From Vibrio metoecus (lineage in GTDB: Bacteria > Pseudomonadota > Gammaproteobacteria > Enterobacterales > Vibrionaceae), in NCBI RefSeq assembly GCF_009665255.1, contig NZ_CP035686.1, forward strand, positions 124,001 to 188,000: a stretch of 64,000 bases of DNA, in the 5' to 3' direction. Of this stretch, positions 47,516 through 56,490 are shown one piece after another. Within the stretch, counting starts at the first letter, position 1; each line of letters starts with the position of its first letter. A program made the translations under genes and the position numbers. The notes below the pieces were generated by a model that saw only the letters and a list, made by a program, of their open reading frames with translations, made no database searches and was not told the DNA's origin.

Positions 47516-48508
47516 TTGAAATTTCCACTGACTGCGGTTGCGTTAGCAACCCTATGTGTTGCCTCTGCAGCGTCTGCTGCACCAACCCTCACCGTTTACA
47601 CTTACGACTCTTTTGCCGCCGACTGGGGGCCAGCACCTGCGATTGAAAAAGCGTTTGAAGCACAATGTGGCTGCGATCTGCAATTTGTCGCGTTAGAAGA
47701 TGGCGTGTCGATTCTCAATCGTCTGCGTCTAGAAGGCAGCAACAGCAAAGCCGATGTGGTGCTAGGGCTCGATAACAACCTTATCGAAGAAGCCAAACAA
47801 ACCGGATTACTGGCGACTCACAGTGTGGATACCAACAAGGTGACTCTGCCCAATGGTTGGAGTGACAACACGTTTGTGCCTTACGACTATGGTTATTTTG
47901 CTTTTGTGTACAACAAAGAGAAGCTGGCTAACCCGCCGGCCAGCTTGAAAGAGTTGGTGGAAAAGCGTGATGATCTGAAAGTGATCTACCAAGACCCGCG
48001 CACTTCAACGCCGGGACAAGGTTTACTGCTGTGGATGAAGTCTGTCTATGGCGATCAAGCGCCACAGGCGTGGAAGCAGTTGGCGAGCAAAACGGTTACC
48101 GTGACCAAAGGTTGGTCAGAAGCTTACTCCATGTTCCTTGGTGGAGAGGCGGATCTGGTGCTCTCTTACACGACATCGCCGGCCTATCACTTGATTGCGG
48201 AAAATGATGCACGTTTTGCCACTGCGAACTTTAGCGAAGGGCATTACCTGCAAGTGGAAGTGGCCGCCAAAGTCAAAAGCACTAAAAATGGCGAGCTGGC
48301 GGACAAGTTCCTGCAATTTATCCTGAGTAATGAGTTCCAAAGCGTGATCCCAACGGGTAACTGGATGTATCCCGTGACGGCGGTTGAACTGCCCAAAGGG
48401 TTTGATACTTTGGCGGTACCGACACAATCTCTTTCTTTCAGCGCACAGGAAGTGGCGCAAATGCGTAAGCCATGGATTCGTGAGTGGCAGCAAGCGCTGA
48501 GCTTTTAA
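47516..48508 (+). CDS. thiB: Thiamine/TPP-binding periplasmic protein ThiB (TTG start)
   Basis: 330 residues from TTG 47516, with AAGGAG 8 bases upstream; no ATG fits. Signal peptide MKFPLTAVALATLCVASAASA. Mature protein begins APTLTVYTYDSFAADWGPA, the ThiB/TbpA signature, with VPYDYGYFAFVYNKEKL and SYTTSPAYHL lining the binding cleft. It delivers thiamine, TMP or TPP to ThiPQ. First gene of thiBPQ under the TPP riboswitch. Confidence 0.95.
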   Translation: MKFPLTAVALATLCVASAASAAPTLTVYTYDSFAADWGPAPAIEKAFEAQCGCDLQFVALEDGVSILNRLRLEGSNSKADVVLGLDNNLIEEAKQTGLLATHSVDTNKVTLPNGWSDNTFVPYDYGYFAFVYNKEKLANPPASLKELVEKRDDLKVIYQDPRTSTPGQGLLLWMKSVYGDQAPQAWKQLASKTVTVTKGWSEAYSMFLGGEADLVLSYTTSPAYHLIAENDARFATANFSEGHYLQVEVAAKVKSTKNGELADKFLQFILSNEFQSVIPTGNWMYPVTAVELPKGFDTLAVPTQSLSFSAQEVAQMRKPWIREWQQALSF

Positions 48509-48517
48509 GGTTAAGCG

Positions 48518-50110
48518 TTGAATCGAACTCCTCAATTAGGCTTTTGGGTCGCGGCAGGTGTCGCGACCTTTGTCCTCGCTGCATTAGCGGCGCTGCTCTG
48601 GCAAGCGCCACCGCTCAATCTGAATCTGATCTGGCAAGATGCTTATTATCGGCATGTTACCCAGTTCAGCTTTTACCAAGCTTTCTGGTCAACCGTGCTC
48701 AGCGTTGGGCTTGCCATTCCGGTTGCTCATGCCCTCAGTCAGCGCCGTTTCCCCGGTCGTGGTTTACTACTGAAACTGTTCGCGATGACGCTGGTTTTGC
48801 CTGTGTTGGTGGCGATTTTTGGCTTGATTGCGATTTACGGTAACAGCGGTTGGTTGGCCAAAATACTCCAAAGTTTTGGGCTTTCTCTGCCGTTTTCGAT
48901 TTATGGTTTAAACGGTATTTTGCTCGCCCATGTGCTGTTTAACTTGCCTTATGCCAGCCGCTTGTTGCTGCAAAGTCTAGAAGCGATCCCCAGTGAGCAG
49001 CACAAGCTGTGCGCCCATCTCGGTATGAGCCGTTGGCAGAAGTTTAAGTGGGTCGAGTGGCCGCGTCTGCGTCAGCAACTGCCGCACGTTGCGGGCTTGG
49101 TGTTTATGCTCTGCTTTACTAGCTTTGCAACCGTGATGGCGCTCGGTGGTGGGCCTAAAGCAACCACCATTGAGCTCGCGATCTACCAAGCGATCAAATT
49201 CGATTTCGATCTGCAAATTGGCGCGTTATTGGCGCTTTGGCAGATGTTGCTGTGTACCTTACTGACTTTTACCTTGCAGCGCTTTTCGCATTCCCGCCCC
49301 ATGAGCAGTGCTGCGAGCAAGGTGACTGAGCGTTGGATACGTGATTCATGGCGCGCCAAAGTTTGGGATGCCAGTTGGATTATTGCGGTTTGCGCCTTAG
49401 TACTTCCACCATTAGCGATGGTTGTGCTGGCAGGGCTCAATTCAAAGCTAGGCAAGGTACTGACGAGCGGCGATTTTTGGTCGGCAGTCAGCCACTCTTT
49501 GCAAGTGGCGAGCTTAGCCAGTAGCTTGGCTCTGGCCAGTGGAATCGCGATGTTACTCACCAGCCGAGCCTTGCGGTTGAAAGCGGCTCATCGCCGCGCC
49601 AATGGCGTGGAGTGGATCGCGACGTTAATTCTGGTCACGCCGGGATTAGTGGTGAGTACCGGACTCTTTTTGTTGCTGCGTAATATCACCGATGTGTTTA
49701 GTTTAGCTTACTGGATTGTGGTCGCAGTCAACGCGCTAATGGCGCTGCCTTACGTCGTAAAAACCTTGAGCCAACCTATGTGGCACTTGGCTCAGCAATA
49801 TGAATTGCTGTGCGCCAGTTTAGGCATGTCTGGTTGGCGTCGATTTCGTTTAGTGGAGTGGCGCGCGCTGCGTAAGCCTCTCTCCCATGCGTTTGCGATC
49901 GGTTTTCTGCTCTCGATGGGGGATTTAAGCGCAATTGCCCTGTTTGGTAGCCAAGATTTTCGCACTCTGCCGCTCTATCTTTATCAACTGCTCGGCAGCT
50001 ATCAGATGGATACCGCGGCGGTAGTCGCGTTGGCCATGCTGATCATGAGTGTAGGTTGGTTTTATGTGATTGAGCGGCTGTTTGCCCAGCGTCCGCTTAC
50101 CAAACGCTAA
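48518..50110 (+). CDS. thiP: Thiamine/TPP ABC transporter permease ThiP (TTG start)
   Basis: 530 residues from TTG 48518, with AAGG 7 bases upstream. A fused double permease with about twelve membrane segments in two MetI-like halves. The EAA-type coupling loops are LEAIPSEQHKLCAHLGMSRW (about 155-174) and YELLCASLGMSGWRRFRLVEW (about 430-450). Inner membrane. It lies 9 bases after thiB and 11 before thiQ. Confidence 0.94.
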   Translation: MNRTPQLGFWVAAGVATFVLAALAALLWQAPPLNLNLIWQDAYYRHVTQFSFYQAFWSTVLSVGLAIPVAHALSQRRFPGRGLLLKLFAMTLVLPVLVAIFGLIAIYGNSGWLAKILQSFGLSLPFSIYGLNGILLAHVLFNLPYASRLLLQSLEAIPSEQHKLCAHLGMSRWQKFKWVEWPRLRQQLPHVAGLVFMLCFTSFATVMALGGGPKATTIELAIYQAIKFDFDLQIGALLALWQMLLCTLLTFTLQRFSHSRPMSSAASKVTERWIRDSWRAKVWDASWIIAVCALVLPPLAMVVLAGLNSKLGKVLTSGDFWSAVSHSLQVASLASSLALASGIAMLLTSRALRLKAAHRRANGVEWIATLILVTPGLVVSTGLFLLLRNITDVFSLAYWIVVAVNALMALPYVVKTLSQPMWHLAQQYELLCASLGMSGWRRFRLVEWRALRKPLSHAFAIGFLLSMGDLSAIALFGSQDFRTLPLYLYQLLGSYQMDTAAVVALAMLIMSVGWFYVIERLFAQRPLTKR

Positions 50111-50121
50111 TAAGGAAAAGC

Positions 50122-50838
50122 ATGTTAGCTCTAGATAAAGTGCGTTACGAATATGAGCACGAATGGTTTGAGTTTGATCTGAACGTGGCTGATGGCGACA
50201 TTGTGGCGCTGATGGGACCCAGTGGCGCGGGTAAATCTACCTTGCTCAGTCTGGTGGCGGGATTTATTGAACCGGTGAGCGGCAGCATCAAGGTCAATCA
50301 GCAGTCGGTACTCGGTTTAGCGCCTTATCAACGCCCCTTTTCGATGCTCTTTCAGGAGCACAACCTGTTTGCCCATCTTACCGTACGCGAAAACATCGGC
50401 TTAGGTTTACATCCTGGGCTCAAATTGAACGCTGAGCAGAAACAACAAGTCGTGCAAGCGGCAGAGCAGGTCGGGATCTGCGATTATCTCGACAGGTTGC
50501 CTGAGCAACTTTCCGGCGGGCAACGCCAGCGTGTGGCACTCGCGCGCTGTTTTGTGCAGCCGAATCCGATTTGGTTGCTTGATGAGCCTTTTTCGGCACT
50601 CGATCCTTTATTGCGAGAAGAGATGCTTGCTCTGGTGAAACAATTAGCCAGTGAGCGACAGCGCACTGTAGTGATGGTGACCCACCATCTTAGTGATGCG
50701 CGTGCCATCGCCAGCCAAATCGCATTTTTGAGCCAAGGTAAAGTGAAGGTGGTGAGTGATTGTCAGGCGGTGACGGTGCAGCATCCTCATCCTGAACTGG
50801 CTCAGTTTGTGGCGGCGGCACTGAGTGAGCCGAAATAA
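50122..50838 (+). CDS. thiQ: Thiamine/TPP ABC transporter ATPase ThiQ
   Basis: 238 residues. Walker A GPSGAGKSTLLSLV (about 32-45), Q-loop FQEHNLFAHLTVREN, signature LSGGQRQRVALARC, Walker B LLDEPFSALDP, switch His MVTHHLSDA. It energises ThiBP-mediated uptake. AAGGAAAAGC precedes the ATG. End of the operon; a terminator follows. Confidence 0.96.
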   Translation: MLALDKVRYEYEHEWFEFDLNVADGDIVALMGPSGAGKSTLLSLVAGFIEPVSGSIKVNQQSVLGLAPYQRPFSMLFQEHNLFAHLTVRENIGLGLHPGLKLNAEQKQQVVQAAEQVGICDYLDRLPEQLSGGQRQRVALARCFVQPNPIWLLDEPFSALDPLLREEMLALVKQLASERQRTVVMVTHHLSDARAIASQIAFLSQGKVKVVSDCQAVTVQHPHPELAQFVAAALSEPK

Positions 50839-50871
50839 CGCTGAGTGAACGGATATACATCGACCGTAAAG

Positions 50872-50899
50872 AAAAAGGTTAGCTTGCGCTAACCTTTTT
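50872..50899. terminator. bidirectional terminator between thiQ and yjgA
   Basis: AAAAGGTTAGC (50873-50883), TTGC, GCTAACCTTTT (50888-50898), with A/T runs outside. Confidence 0.93.
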
Positions 50900-50940
50900 T
50901 GATGATCTTGCTAAAACGAAACGGCTGATCGCATCGCGTT

Positions 50941-51510
50941 TTATTCTTCTGAATCCAGATCGTCTTCACTTTCTTCTTCGATCTCTTGTTTTGCCAACAT
51001 CGCTTCTTTCAGCAGTTGGAAGATCTCGCGAGATGATTTTGGCGGCTTGTTGCTCGCTTTCTCTTTGGTGGCTTGACGCGCTAGCAGACGCAGACGTTGA
51101 CGATCTGCTTCTGGATATTGCTCCATCGCCACTTCAATCGCGCTATCGCCCTCGGCAACGATGCGATCACGCAGTTGCTCCAGTTTGTGCAGCAGCGCGG
51201 TAGTTTGCGAATGTTTGTTGCGCAGTTTATCCAACGCTGTTTGTAGCGGTTCCGGGTCGATATGGCGCATCAGTTTGCCAATGTATTGCAACTGGCGGCG
51301 ACGTGCTTCGTTTTTAAAACGCTGTGCATCTTTAATGGCTTCGGCCAGATCTTCTGGCAGCGGAAATTTGGCTAGTGCGGAAGGCTTTAGCTCAACCAGC
51401 TCTTCGCCAAGCTTTTGCAGGGCTAGCATATCATTTTTCAATTCGGTTCTGCTGACCCAAATGATCTCTTCTTCCTCTTCCCAAGGGGCTTTTTGGTTTT
51501 TACGTGCCAT
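50941..51510 (-). CDS. yjgA: Ribosome-associated protein YjgA (DarP, DUF615)
   Basis: 189 residues from ATG 51508-51510 (MARKNQKAPWEEEEEIIWVS), the start that aligns with family members; ATGs at 51519 and 51522 are in frame and no start has a strong Shine-Dalgarno. An acidic N-terminus, EIIWVSRTELKNDM, RRRQLQYIGKLMRHID and KPPKSSREIFQLLKE are family signatures. E. coli YjgA/DarP associates with late 50S precursors and supports peptidyl-transferase centre maturation. Divergent from pmbA, an arrangement conserved in enterics. Confidence 0.94.
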   Translation of the reverse strand: MARKNQKAPWEEEEEIIWVSRTELKNDMLALQKLGEELVELKPSALAKFPLPEDLAEAIKDAQRFKNEARRRQLQYIGKLMRHIDPEPLQTALDKLRNKHSQTTALLHKLEQLRDRIVAEGDSAIEVAMEQYPEADRQRLRLLARQATKEKASNKPPKSSREIFQLLKEAMLAKQEIEEESEDDLDSEE

Positions 51511-51620
51511 ATTCTTCATCATGATGAGTTACTTATGTCGGCTATTTTAGCAAGAATCGTGGGGAGAAAGCGAAATTCTTGTTATCCTAATAACATCAAT
51601 AACCAATGGTTGAATGAAAT

Positions 51621-52964
51621 ATGGATGTAAAAGAGCGAGTTGCGCTGCAGCGTCAAGAACTGGAAACTGCGGTTGCCAAAGCATTAGAGATGGCAGCGGC
51701 GAGTTCTGATGCGGCTGAAGTGGCCATCACCAAGAGCACGGGATTAAGTGTTTCGACCCGCATGTGTGAAGTAGAGAATGTTGAATTCAACAGCGATGGT
51801 GCACTTGGGATTACCGTCTATCGTGGCCAACGTAAAGGCAGCGCTTCAACGTCGGACTTAAGTGAAAAAGCGATCCAACAAACTGTGTTGGCGGCGCTGG
51901 ATATTGCCCAGTACACCTCTGAAGATCCTTATGCTGGCCCTGCGCCGAAAGAATTGATGGTGCAGGATATTCCTGATCTTGACCTCTTCCATCCTGATGA
52001 GCCGAATCCTGATGTGGCGGCGCAAATTGCCATTGCGGCAGAACGTGCGGCCTTAGGCTACAGCAAGAAAATTAAACAAAGCGATGGCGGTAGTTATGAT
52101 AGCCATTTCGGCATTCGTGTTTACGGCAACAGCCATGGTTTATTGGCTAGCTATGCCTCCAGTCGCCACAGCATTAGCTGTAGTGTGATTGGTGAAGGCC
52201 GCAACGGTGAAATGGAGCGTGATTACAGCTACACCGTGGCGCGTCACCGTGACGATTTATGGACGCCAGAAAGCGTGGGTTTGCAAGCGGCGGAAAATAC
52301 GGTGAGCCGTCTGGATCCGCAAAAACTGAAAACGGGTCAGTTTCCGGTGATGTTTGCGGCAGATGTGGCGACTGGCTTAATCGGTCATCTGGTGATGGCG
52401 ATCAGCGGTGGCAATTTATATCGTAAATCGAGTTTCTTACTCGATCATCTTGGCAAAACCATTCTGCCGACGTGGTTCAATATCAGTGAGCGTCCGCATG
52501 TGATGCGTGGTTTGGCTTCCAGCCCATTTGATAGTGAAGGGGTTCGTACCCAAGATCTGGAAATCATCACTGATGGTGTGTTGGCAACTTACTTACTGAC
52601 CAGCTACGCCGCGCGCAAAATGAACATGACACCAACTGGTCATGCGGGTGGCATTCATAACTGGTATGTGAAATCGACGGGTCAAAACTACCAACAGATG
52701 CTCAAAGAGCTGGGTACCGGCTTGCTGGTGACCGAAGTGATGGGACAAGGTGTGAATGTGGTGACGGGTGATTACTCACGTGGCGCTGCCGGTTTCTGGG
52801 TGGAAAACGGTGAAATCAAATACCCCGTTTCTGAAATCACCATTGCGGGTAACCTCAAGCAGATGTTGCAGCAGATTGTCGCGGTGGGTAGCGATGTTGA
52901 AACGCGCTCACAGATCCAAACTGGTTCTATTTTGATTGAATCAATGAAAGTGGCGGGCGAGTAA
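51621..52964 (+). CDS. pmbA: Metalloprotease subunit PmbA/TldE
   Basis: 447 residues of the U62 family. VGLQAAENTVSRL, HAGGIHNWYVKSTGQNYQQML and GVNVVTGDYSRGAAGFWVENGEI are family hallmarks. TldE lacks the HExxxH zinc site that is in the partner TldD (not in this window). The TldD/E heterodimer degrades unfolded peptides, matures microcin B17 and acts on CcdA in E. coli. Monocistronic with a strong terminator. Confidence 0.95.
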   Translation: MDVKERVALQRQELETAVAKALEMAAASSDAAEVAITKSTGLSVSTRMCEVENVEFNSDGALGITVYRGQRKGSASTSDLSEKAIQQTVLAALDIAQYTSEDPYAGPAPKELMVQDIPDLDLFHPDEPNPDVAAQIAIAAERAALGYSKKIKQSDGGSYDSHFGIRVYGNSHGLLASYASSRHSISCSVIGEGRNGEMERDYSYTVARHRDDLWTPESVGLQAAENTVSRLDPQKLKTGQFPVMFAADVATGLIGHLVMAISGGNLYRKSSFLLDHLGKTILPTWFNISERPHVMRGLASSPFDSEGVRTQDLEIITDGVLATYLLTSYAARKMNMTPTGHAGGIHNWYVKSTGQNYQQMLKELGTGLLVTEVMGQGVNVVTGDYSRGAAGFWVENGEIKYPVSEITIAGNLKQMLQQIVAVGSDVETRSQIQTGSILIESMKVAGE

Positions 52965-52982
52965 GCTCTGAGTCATTGAATG

Positions 52983-53011
52983 AAAAAGCCGACAGAAAGT
53001 CGGCTTTTTTG
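52983..53011 (+). terminator. terminator of pmbA (usable by mgtE as well)
   Basis: AAAAAGCCGAC (52983-52993), AGAAA, GTCGGCTTTTT (52999-53009). Lies 26 bases from the mgtE stop on the opposite strand. Confidence 0.92.
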
Positions 53012-53036
53012 TCGAATCAATTTGGGAAATCGGAAA

Positions 53037-54398
53037 CTAACTGGCGAGCAGCAAAGTGGCTAGACCGAGAAAGACGGATAAACCAATCACATCGGTGACG
53101 GTGGTGAGCGCCATCCCGCCAGCGAGAGCTGGGTCGATATTCATTTTTTTCAGCAAAATAGGAATGCTTACTCCAGCAATGCCAGCCACGATAAGGTTGG
53201 TCATCATCGCCGCGGAAATGATCCCGCCAAGCATCCATTCTCCTTTCCACACTACGACGATGGCTCCGATGATCAATGCCCAGGTAATGCCATTCAGTAG
53301 GCCGATTGCCGCTTCTTTCATCAGCAATTCGCGCTTGTTACTGTCACCGATGTGACCGAGTGCCAGCCCCCGAATCACCAGAGCCACGGTTTGGTTACCG
53401 GCTACGCCGCCCATGGATGGAACTATGGTCATCAGCACAGCAACCGCCGCCATTTGTTCGAGAGTGGCTTCAAACATGTTCGAAACCGAAGCCGCAGCAA
53501 GAGCGGCTAGCACGTTGGCACCGAGCCAAATACTGCGTTTGCGCGCCGATTTGACGACAGGGGCGAAGGTATCTTCATCATCATCCATACCCGCCATACT
53601 CATCATCGAGTGTTCGGCGTCTTCACGGATAATATCGACCACGTCATCGATGGTAATACGGCCAACCAGGTGTTGGTTTTCATCCACCACTGGGGCAGAA
53701 ACCCAGTTACGCCGTTCGAACAGATTGGCGATGTCGGAGTCTTTCATATCGACTTTGATCGCTTCGTCTGCATCGTCCATCACTTCACTGACCGGTACAT
53801 CCGGTTGGGTGGTGAGCAAAGTGACGAGGGAAAGATGACCAATCAGTTTGCTTTCATCATCAATCACATACAGCGCATCGGTGGCTTCGGGCAGTTCGCC
53901 CTTCATACGCAGATAACGCAGTACCACATCGACGTCCACATCGGCACGGATGGTGATCACGTCGGTGTTCATCAGACCGCCGGCGGTATCTTCCGGATAG
54001 GAAAGCGCGGTTTCGACCCGCATGCGATCCGCGGCGTCCATTTGGGACAGAACTTCGCGTGACACATCATCCGGCAAGCTACGCAATACGTAGGCGACAT
54101 CATCGATGTCCATACCTTCGGTCGCTTCGGCGAGCTTCTCCGGTGCCATTTTCGACACCAGCGCGTCCTTAACGTCTTCATTCAGCTCGTCAAGGATTTC
54201 ACCGTAATCTTCCGGGTCAGTCAGTTGCCACAACACCTCACGCGCTTTACGGGGTGAGGCTTCCAGCAGATGAGCAATATCTTCTGGCTCCATGTCCTGC
54301 AGTTGGCGACGGACATGAACAAAGCGGCCATTATCTAAGGCTTCAGTGATTTCTTGGAGGGTGAGGTGAGCTTGGTCAAATTCGATTTGCTCGGCCAT
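53037..54398 (-). CDS. mgtE: MgtE-family magnesium transporter
   Basis: 453 residues. The N-terminal superhelical domain (about 10-130, with MEPEDIAHLLEASPRKAREVL) senses cytoplasmic Mg2+. Two CBS domains follow (about 135-260, TAGGLMNTDVITIRADVDVD and FERRNWVSAPVVDENQHLVG). The membrane domain has five spans, with SMGGVAGNQTVALVIRG, and DPALAGGMALTTVTDVIGL near the C-terminus carrying the pore Asp. Channel-like Mg2+ uptake is expected. AGGGGGAA lies before the ATG. I found no Mg2+ riboswitch in the 170-base upstream gap (54399-54568 is downstream of ptsO). Confidence 0.94.
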   Translation of the reverse strand: MAEQIEFDQAHLTLQEITEALDNGRFVHVRRQLQDMEPEDIAHLLEASPRKAREVLWQLTDPEDYGEILDELNEDVKDALVSKMAPEKLAEATEGMDIDDVAYVLRSLPDDVSREVLSQMDAADRMRVETALSYPEDTAGGLMNTDVITIRADVDVDVVLRYLRMKGELPEATDALYVIDDESKLIGHLSLVTLLTTQPDVPVSEVMDDADEAIKVDMKDSDIANLFERRNWVSAPVVDENQHLVGRITIDDVVDIIREDAEHSMMSMAGMDDDEDTFAPVVKSARKRSIWLGANVLAALAAASVSNMFEATLEQMAAVAVLMTIVPSMGGVAGNQTVALVIRGLALGHIGDSNKRELLMKEAAIGLLNGITWALIIGAIVVVWKGEWMLGGIISAAMMTNLIVAGIAGVSIPILLKKMNIDPALAGGMALTTVTDVIGLSVFLGLATLLLAS

Positions 54399-54568
54399 GG
54401 CTTCCCCCTAGGTTTGAATTGGAATAATGGTCAGCATGGTAACTTAATTTACCTGCTTATTTAATAAGATCTTAGTGAGGAAGAAAGATTTCTTTACGGT
54501 TATTTGCTTGGTTTTGGCAAGTGCGTTCTGAAGAGCAATAAGTTGTCGGTCAGAGAAAGCCGATAACC

Positions 54569-54847
54569 TTACTCATCTTCATCAAATTTTTGTTCGATAA
54601 GCTGACAAACGGCCTGTAGTGCTTGCTCAGCTTGCGAACCTTCGGCAGAGATCACCACGTTTTGCCCTTGTGCTGATTCCAGCATCAGTAACCCCATCAC
54701 ACTGTCGGCCGTCGCTTCTCGGCCATCTTGGCTCTGCACGGTTAGAACGGCATCAAACGACTGAGCCAATTGTACCAATTTGACGGCTGCGCGAGCATGC
54801 AGACCAAGGCGGTTTTGGATGAGAACGGTTTGGCTCAATTGTGGCAT
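54569..54847 (-). CDS. ptsO: Nitrogen phosphotransfer protein NPr (HPr-like)
   Basis: 92 residues of the HPr fold. The phosphorylated His is His17 in [28 protein letters not shown] holds the Ser-46 region. It passes phosphate from EI-Ntr (PtsP) to EIIA-Ntr (PtsN, encoded three genes upstream in this cluster). It starts 9 bases after rapZ and is the last gene of the rpoN cluster. Confidence 0.95.
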
Positions 54848-54856
54848 GATGAACTC

Positions 54857-55717
54857 CTAGGATTGCTGCTTTTCCAATGAAGTATGGCGGATTTGTACCT
54901 GATGACCAAGTTGGGCAAAGTATTCGCCGATCTGTTGAGTGAGATAGACCGAGCGATGTTTACCACCGGTGCAACCAATGGCAATGGTCAGGTAGCTGCG
55001 ATTGTTTTTCTCAAGCATAGGCAGCCAGTATTCAAAGAATTTTTGGATCTGCTGTTTCAGCTCCATCACTTCGCTATGGCCTTCCAAGAAGGATTTGATC
55101 GGTGCATCCAGTCCCGTCAGTGGGCGTAGATCTGGCTCCCAGTGCGGGTTTGGCAAAAAGCGCACATCGAACACGTAGTCGGCATCGCTCGGTAAACCGT
55201 ACTTAAAGCCAAACGATTGAAACACCATGACGAGGTCCTTGCGCTCACGGCCTTCAATGCGCATACGCACCGTTTCGCTCAGGTCATGTAGCGACTGATT
55301 ACTGCTATCAAGGAGTAGATCGGCTTGTTCTTTGAGTGGGCGCAGTAGTTGCTTTTCTAACTCTATCGCTTGTGCAAGCGAAGGCTTGCTTTGACTCAGA
55401 GAAAGAGGATGAATACGCCGTGTTTCACTGTAGCGTTTGAGCAGGGTTTCTTTGCTGGCATCAAGAAACAGCATGCTGACATCATTGTTTTGCTTGAGCT
55501 GTTCGAGCACATCCTGTACCAAGCCCGGCTCTTTGGGCAAGTTACGTATATCGATGCTGACGGCCACGTTCTGCTGGCTGCCCTGTACCGATTGAATAAA
55601 AGCGGGCAGCAGACTGACGGGTAGGTTATCAACGCAATAGTAACCTAGGTCTTCCAGTACCCGAAGAGCGACGCTCTTACCGGCTCCTGATTGTCCGCTG
55701 ACCACGATCAAACGCAT
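54857..55717 (-). CDS. rapZ: RNase adapter protein RapZ
   Basis: 286 residues. Walker A is VSGQSGAGKSVALRVLEDLG (about 6-25). The C-terminal RNA-binding domain holds IGCTGGKHRSVYLTQQIG, the conserved GGKHRSV signature. In E. coli RapZ senses glucosamine-6-phosphate and guides RNase E to sRNA GlmZ, tuning GlmS. Encoded between ptsN and ptsO, as in enterics. Confidence 0.96.
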   Translation of the reverse strand: MRLIVVSGQSGAGKSVALRVLEDLGYYCVDNLPVSLLPAFIQSVQGSQQNVAVSIDIRNLPKEPGLVQDVLEQLKQNNDVSMLFLDASKETLLKRYSETRRIHPLSLSQSKPSLAQAIELEKQLLRPLKEQADLLLDSSNQSLHDLSETVRMRIEGRERKDLVMVFQSFGFKYGLPSDADYVFDVRFLPNPHWEPDLRPLTGLDAPIKSFLEGHSEVMELKQQIQKFFEYWLPMLEKNNRSYLTIAIGCTGGKHRSVYLTQQIGEYFAQLGHQVQIRHTSLEKQQS

Positions 55718-55729
55718 ACTGTTTGCCTG

Positions 55730-56176
55730 CTATTGGTTTACCATGATGTTAAACAGCTCTTGATCGCTTTCTGCATTGCGAAGCTGCTTGAGGATCTGCT
55801 TATCGTTGAGGCGTTCTGCCATACAAGCGAGGGTTTTCAAATGCTCTTTGCACTGATCTTCAGGAACCAAGAGAGCAAACAGGAGATCGACCGGACGATT
55901 ATCAATCGAATCAAATTCAATCGGCTCTTCACACTGCAATAGCACGGCGACGGCGTTTTCGCTGTCGGACATGCGTGCGTGTGGGATGGCTATCCCGTTA
56001 CCAATACCGGTACTGCCCATTTTTTCGCGGCTTAACATGCACTCGAACAATTCGGTGGCATTCTGGCCAGTATGAAGGGCAGCGATTTCGCTGATGATTT
56101 CTAGTGCTCGTTTCTTACTAGAACATTGGACTGCACTTTTGGTGCAGTCCAATGAAAGTACTTCGCTCAATTGCAT
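55730..56176 (-). CDS. ptsN: PTS IIA-like nitrogen regulatory protein (EIIA-Ntr)
   Basis: 148 residues. The phosphorylation site is His66 in NGIAIPHARMSD, the IIA fructose/mannitol-type signature. It receives phosphate from NPr and in E. coli adjusts K+ transport and sensor kinases. It lies 2 bases after hpf and 12 before rapZ in the rpoN cluster. Confidence 0.96.
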   Translation of the reverse strand: MQLSEVLSLDCTKSAVQCSSKKRALEIISEIAALHTGQNATELFECMLSREKMGSTGIGNGIAIPHARMSDSENAVAVLLQCEEPIEFDSIDNRPVDLLFALLVPEDQCKEHLKTLACMAERLNDKQILKQLRNAESDQELFNIMVNQ

Positions 56177-56178
56177 GA

Positions 56179-56466
56179 TTAATGACTACTTAGCTTTTCT
56201 TTATGCTTATTCAATTGTCGAACCAATTTATCCACCAAACTATCGATGGCGGCATACATGTTTTCATCGTCCGCGTGGGCGTGAATTTCAGCTTGGTTTA
56301 CGTGGAGCGTAGCTTCGGCGATCTGGCGCAGTTTTTCAACACGTAAAATGACTTGAACGTGATTAATTTGGTCGAAAAAACGCTCAAGTTTGTCAAATTT
56401 GGAGTGAACATAGTCTTGCATTGAATCGGTAAGATCAATGTGGTGGCCTTGAATGTTGATTTGCAT
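56179..56466 (-). CDS. hpf: Ribosome hibernation-promoting factor, short form (YhbH)
   Basis: 95 residues, MQINIQGHHIDLTDSMQDYV, with the basic C-terminal helix (KLVRQLNKHKEKL). The short HPF lacks the C-terminal dimerisation domain of long HPF and needs RMF for 100S ribosome formation in gamma-proteobacteria. 24 bases downstream of rpoN. Confidence 0.95.
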   Translation of the reverse strand: MQINIQGHHIDLTDSMQDYVHSKFDKLERFFDQINHVQVILRVEKLRQIAEATLHVNQAEIHAHADDENMYAAIDSLVDKLVRQLNKHKEKLSSH

Positions 56467-56490
56467 AGACTTTCCTTTTCTAGTTTAGGC

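Noticed and set aside
48484..48843. 119-codon ORF overlapping the thiB/thiP junction
   Set aside because: Wrong frame relative to thiP, which has clear MetI-type membrane segments and the better family match.
54399..54568. Mg2+ riboswitch (M-box) for mgtE
   Set aside because: mgtE reads leftward from 54398, so this 170-base gap is its upstream region. I see no M-box landmarks there, only a short GGTAA/TTACC repeat and AT-rich DNA.
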